The notes under the pieces were generated by a model. It saw only the letters and a program-made list of their open reading frames with translations. It searched no databases and had not been told where the DNA came from. Positions 61,180 to 64,000 of a stretch of 64,000 bases of DNA are shown piece by piece (the stretch's first letter is position 1; each line of letters opens with the position of its first letter). Where the stretch lies: positions 9,779,842-9,843,841 of the forward strand of contig NC_087071.1 of NCBI RefSeq assembly GCF_963678635.1, in the 5' to 3' direction. A program made the position numbers and the translations under genes. The stretch is from Symsagittifera roscoffensis (taxonomy: Eukaryota > Xenacoelomorpha > Acoela > Convolutidae).

Positions 61180-61757
61180 TTCGACCAAACTTTCATGTTC
61201 TGACCGAACAATTCAGATCCTTGCTAAAAATGAACAACAAACAAAAATTCGTATGGGGAACGGACCGAGAAAAAATTTTCGAAGATATACTCAAACTTTT
61301 TTCAAACATCAAAAAATGTACCATTACGAACAAAATGAGGAATTTCAGGGTGAAATGTGATGCTAGTCATAGCGGACTAGGTAAAATCTTAGAACAGGAA
61401 TTATCGGATGGTTCCCGGGTCCATATATCATTCGCCTCTTGATTCTTAAATATCCAGGAAAAGAAATATAGTACTATTGAGTTAAAATAACTTGCCATGG
61501 TATGGTCATTCGAACACTTCAGGAACTACTTGCTGGGGAACAGATTTGAGGTACTAAACGACCACAAAGCAATCATATCAGCGTTCCATTCAAACAGAGG
61601 TAACAAATCATATCACTCTCGACTGACCAGATGGGCAGACAGACTATTACATTTTGATTTTAAAGTCACACATATTGCCGGAACAAAGTTAGGAATTGTT
61701 AGGTTTTTTACATATATCGGTCTTTTCCGACCAAGAATTGCAAAACTTATATAAATC
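61180..61757 (+). pseudogene. Element D RNase H remnant
   Basis: FRVKCDASHSGLGKIL (about 61350) matches the first RNase H aspartate block. The second part, WSFEHFRNYLLGNRFEVLND and RLTRWADRLLHFDFKVTHIA, lies at 61503-61680. Stops at 61440-61490 separate the halves. Confidence 0.75.
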
Positions 61758-62095
61758 CGCAAGAGGGAGCCAGTAATTTTTTTAATTATTTAGAAAAGAA
61801 GACTAATTACAAACTCACACCGCGAGAGAGCGCCAATAATTGAGTCACAAACCTCAACCATTCAGAATTCAGGAAACTCAATTATGGATGCACACTGCGA
61901 GAGGGCGTCACTAATTTTTGCACAGAATCAGGCCAATCACAGTCGAATAAACGTTATTACGGATGCTCGCCGTGAGAGGGCGCGGTTAATTATGCACAGA
62001 ATTGAACCAATCAGAATCAAGAAAATACATAAAGTACATCTTCCGCGATAGGGCGCAGATAATTTATGCAAAAACGGTAACCAATCAGATTTGAG
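61758..62095 (+). repeat. Five degenerate repeats of about 75 bp inside element D pol
   Basis: The core GCGAGAGGGCGC (variants) recurs at about 61760, 61820, 61896, 61969 and 62043. Each is followed by AATAATT-like and CACAGAATCNNACCAATCAGA-like strings. The block lies between RNase H and integrase and is not part of pol, so it was inserted there. Confidence 0.65.
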
Positions 62096-62379
62096 TTATG
62101 GTACTCATTGCTCTGGCAGATTTCTCCAGAATTCTATCACATCCTGTAACAAATCCAGTCTTCTCTTGTGTCTATCTGTAATGTATCAAAATCATCTGTG
62201 TCAATATAACTCGTTCATCAGTGGTTCATCCAATCGTAAAAAGCTTTCAATTTTAGATATGTCGAATGCTATGGATGATCCCATACAGGATGAAAGTTTC
62301 AGAAAATTGTTGAACGAGTTCGCGCCCCTAAACAGAATTCCAATTGGTTGCTCAAGACCAATCCGCTGACAGAAGGCGA

Positions 62380-62972
62380 AAAGACCAAGAAGAATGTCAT
62401 CAGCGGAAGCAGGCGACCTCCAACGAATCAAATACGCAACTATAATTGCAAATTTCCGAAAACAAAGAATGATCAGACGAAAACGAGCGACCAGACAATT
62501 TAACCGATTTTCAATTGGGCAAGTAATAGTCGCCAAGGACAAAGAATCACTACCGGGTCTGATAGATATTCTAGACGCAGACATCCTTAGCGAACTGACA
62601 GATGAAGACGCAACTCTCAGATTGATGAAAATGGCGATAAGAAACAGGGACTACGAAGGCTTCGTCAAGATACACCCCTATATCAAGACCTTTTGGGTCT
62701 CAGCAGCGGTGGTGGACAGCTGCATAATCATCGACGACAGAATCGCGATACCGAGTTGCCTCCGACGGGCAGTCCTTTCACGTTTAAACCGTTCGCACCC
62801 AGGCCAAGAGGCGATGTTGGACACGGCCCAGTATCTGTGGTGGCCAAGAATCCACCGAGAGGTTGTCAATCTTTGCAAGAGTTGCGGTGAATGTACAAAA
62901 TTCCGTAAGAAATTAAACCCAATGAGTCCTTTTAAAATGTACAAGTCTCTACCTCTACTAAATGCTCAATGA
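62380..62972 (+). pseudogene. Element D integrase N-terminal remnant
   Basis: An open frame holding the zinc-binding HHCC region (HPGQEAMLDTAQYLWWPRIH, then LCKSCGECTKF) at about 62790-62910, preceded by the linker after RNase H. It stops at 62972 and the next frame carries the core domain. Confidence 0.7.
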
Positions 62973-63483
62973 GGAACTCCAATTAGACTACGCGGGTCCA
63001 CTATCAGACGGTGTAGGTAACCAATTTTATATCCTGGTAGCTTTCGACCGTTACTCTAATTATCCGTCTGCAATGCTTACTAAAACGACCGGAGCTAACA
63101 AAATTTTATAATTCTTGGAGAACTACATTTTTACTCATAGTATTCCTAAAGCAATCAGAACGGACCAGTATTCTGGTTTTAAAAATAAGACCGTTGATCA
63201 ATTTTGCTAATCAAAAGGCATCAATCACGTTTTTTGCTCGGTCGGTGATCACCGTGGATGTGGATTGGTAGAGCCTATTCAGACGATTAAGAGTAAATTG
63301 GGAACTTTACAGTTGGAAGATAATCCACCGGATATTCAAACGGCTCTTAAAATTTTAATCGAAGATATCCGGATAAAAAAAATCTCAGTTACAGGCGAAT
63401 CTCCGTTGGAATTACACTTTGGCAGGCAACCAAATTCTGAGTGGTCGTTAGCGACCAACAATCTAAAATCTAAATTACGTTAA
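62965..63483 (+). pseudogene. Element D integrase core remnant
   Basis: LDYAGPLSDGVGNQFYILVA (first acidic residue) at about 62980, AIRTDQYSGF (second) at about 63150, then HRGCGLVEPIQ in the place of the third acidic block. At least two in-frame stops (around 63108 and 63207) interrupt it. LELHFGRQPNS is the usual segment after the core. Confidence 0.7.
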
Positions 63484-64000
63484 GACAAGCAGAATTTGGA
63501 GAGAGACCTCCTGACAGCAGAGGACAGAAGAGAGTCGTGCGAGAGTCGCGTCAAGGTAGTGAAGATGGGCTACCACAGCAGTGATGTGTCTCCCAAAATC
63601 AAGCAGGAAACTACTCAGATCGCATACACACCCAACTACAGATCCTTGGAACAGCTAGCAAAATCGGCGAATGAGTGGATGGCCTGGAAATAGAAATTGA
63701 CTCATGAAGAAGGTTGCCGAGCTCTCCGCACCCTGACGGAAAGAAACCAACTCCTAGCGGCTTCTCTCAGAAATAGACTAACAACTGGGACTCTGAGATT
63801 CAGACAGGACACCATAGATTCGCCAACAACCAGTGCCAATTGTAAACAAGAGTCATTGCTTTAAGCTGAAGTATTCAGGAAATTCGCAAACCTCAAGTCA
63901 GGGAAACAACTATTTAAAGGTTACTGGGACAAAATGATCAAAGTTACTATTTCAGCATAAATTAGGGTGGCGAAAAAAAGTTTTTAGGAAAAGTGATATT
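63484..64000 (+). other. Element D: stretch after integrase
   Basis: A partly open frame (63496-63693, Glu/Arg-rich) ends at TAG and continues in the same frame with further stops at about 63862 and 63958. It is probably a decayed C-terminal tail of pol or a following ORF. No domain recognised. Confidence 0.35.

Larger units (their letters stand above)
58357..64000 (+). mobile_element. Element D: decayed Ty3/gypsy-type LTR retrotransposon
   Basis: A 5' LTR, a primer-binding site, and fragments of gag, nucleocapsid, RT, RNase H and integrase follow in the canonical order, with stop codons and frame changes between and within them. No 3' LTR is found before the window ends. This copy is old and cannot encode its own proteins. 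Confidence 0.85.

Overview
The window looks like an AT-rich, intron-bearing metazoan genome that is mostly transposable elements. I see no bacterial operons, rRNA, real tRNA or CRISPR. Candidate 3' splice sites of the TTTCAG type hint weakly at a nematode-like invertebrate, but the organism cannot be fixed from the sequence. Four LTR retroelements, all on the + strand and all with Ty3/gypsy-type enzymes where pol is present, occupy about 80% of the window.

Region 1 (1-28117). A truncated copy 'A' (second-ORF tail plus 3' LTR, ends 4728) lies 420 bp before a complete copy 'B' of the same family (5149-28117, about 23 kb, LTRs of 915 and 913 bp). Copy B has two giant intact ORFs. The first is a 2935-aa Gag-PR-RT-RH-IN polyprotein that ends in what looks like a macro (ADP-ribose-binding) domain. 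The second is about 2959 aa and sits where env would be. It carries a coiled coil, one SGNH/GDSL-hydrolase-like domain, a second degenerate one, and a C-terminal SUMO-interaction-like motif. Its 2.5-kb leader contains 70-bp repeats and a 0.7-kb minisatellite. The hexamer CTTGAG recurs through the family far more often than chance. A 685-bp assembly gap follows.

Region 2 (28815-50891). A short AT-rich stretch holds a tRNA-like SINE remnant. It leads to a host-type gene with one small exon, a 259-bp intron and a long second exon encoding a Lys/Glu-rich protein. That second exon is split by an 18.85-kb retrovirus-like element 'C' (31570-50420) with 408-bp LTRs that look identical and a 4-bp target duplication AATG. 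The host reading frame is in phase across the insertion, so the event is very recent. Element C encodes a basic ORF before gag, gag-protease, pol in the +1 frame, two tiny hydrophobic ORFs, a 378-codon open frame with no Met codon, an Env-like glycoprotein and a 597-aa unrecognised protein. Neighbouring ORFs overlap, two pairs by ATGA. A textbook intron (GTAAGT, TACTAAC, pyrimidine tract, AG) follows the last stop codon.

Region 3 (50892-58356). AT-rich DNA without convincing genes. It holds dispersed repeats and two hAT-like non-autonomous DNA transposons inside a 533-bp tandem duplication.

Region 4 (58357-64000). A decayed Ty3/gypsy-type element 'D' with a 273-bp 5' LTR, recognisable gag, RT, RNase H and integrase pieces broken by stops, and a block of roughly 75-bp repeats inserted in pol. 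Its 3' end is not in the window.
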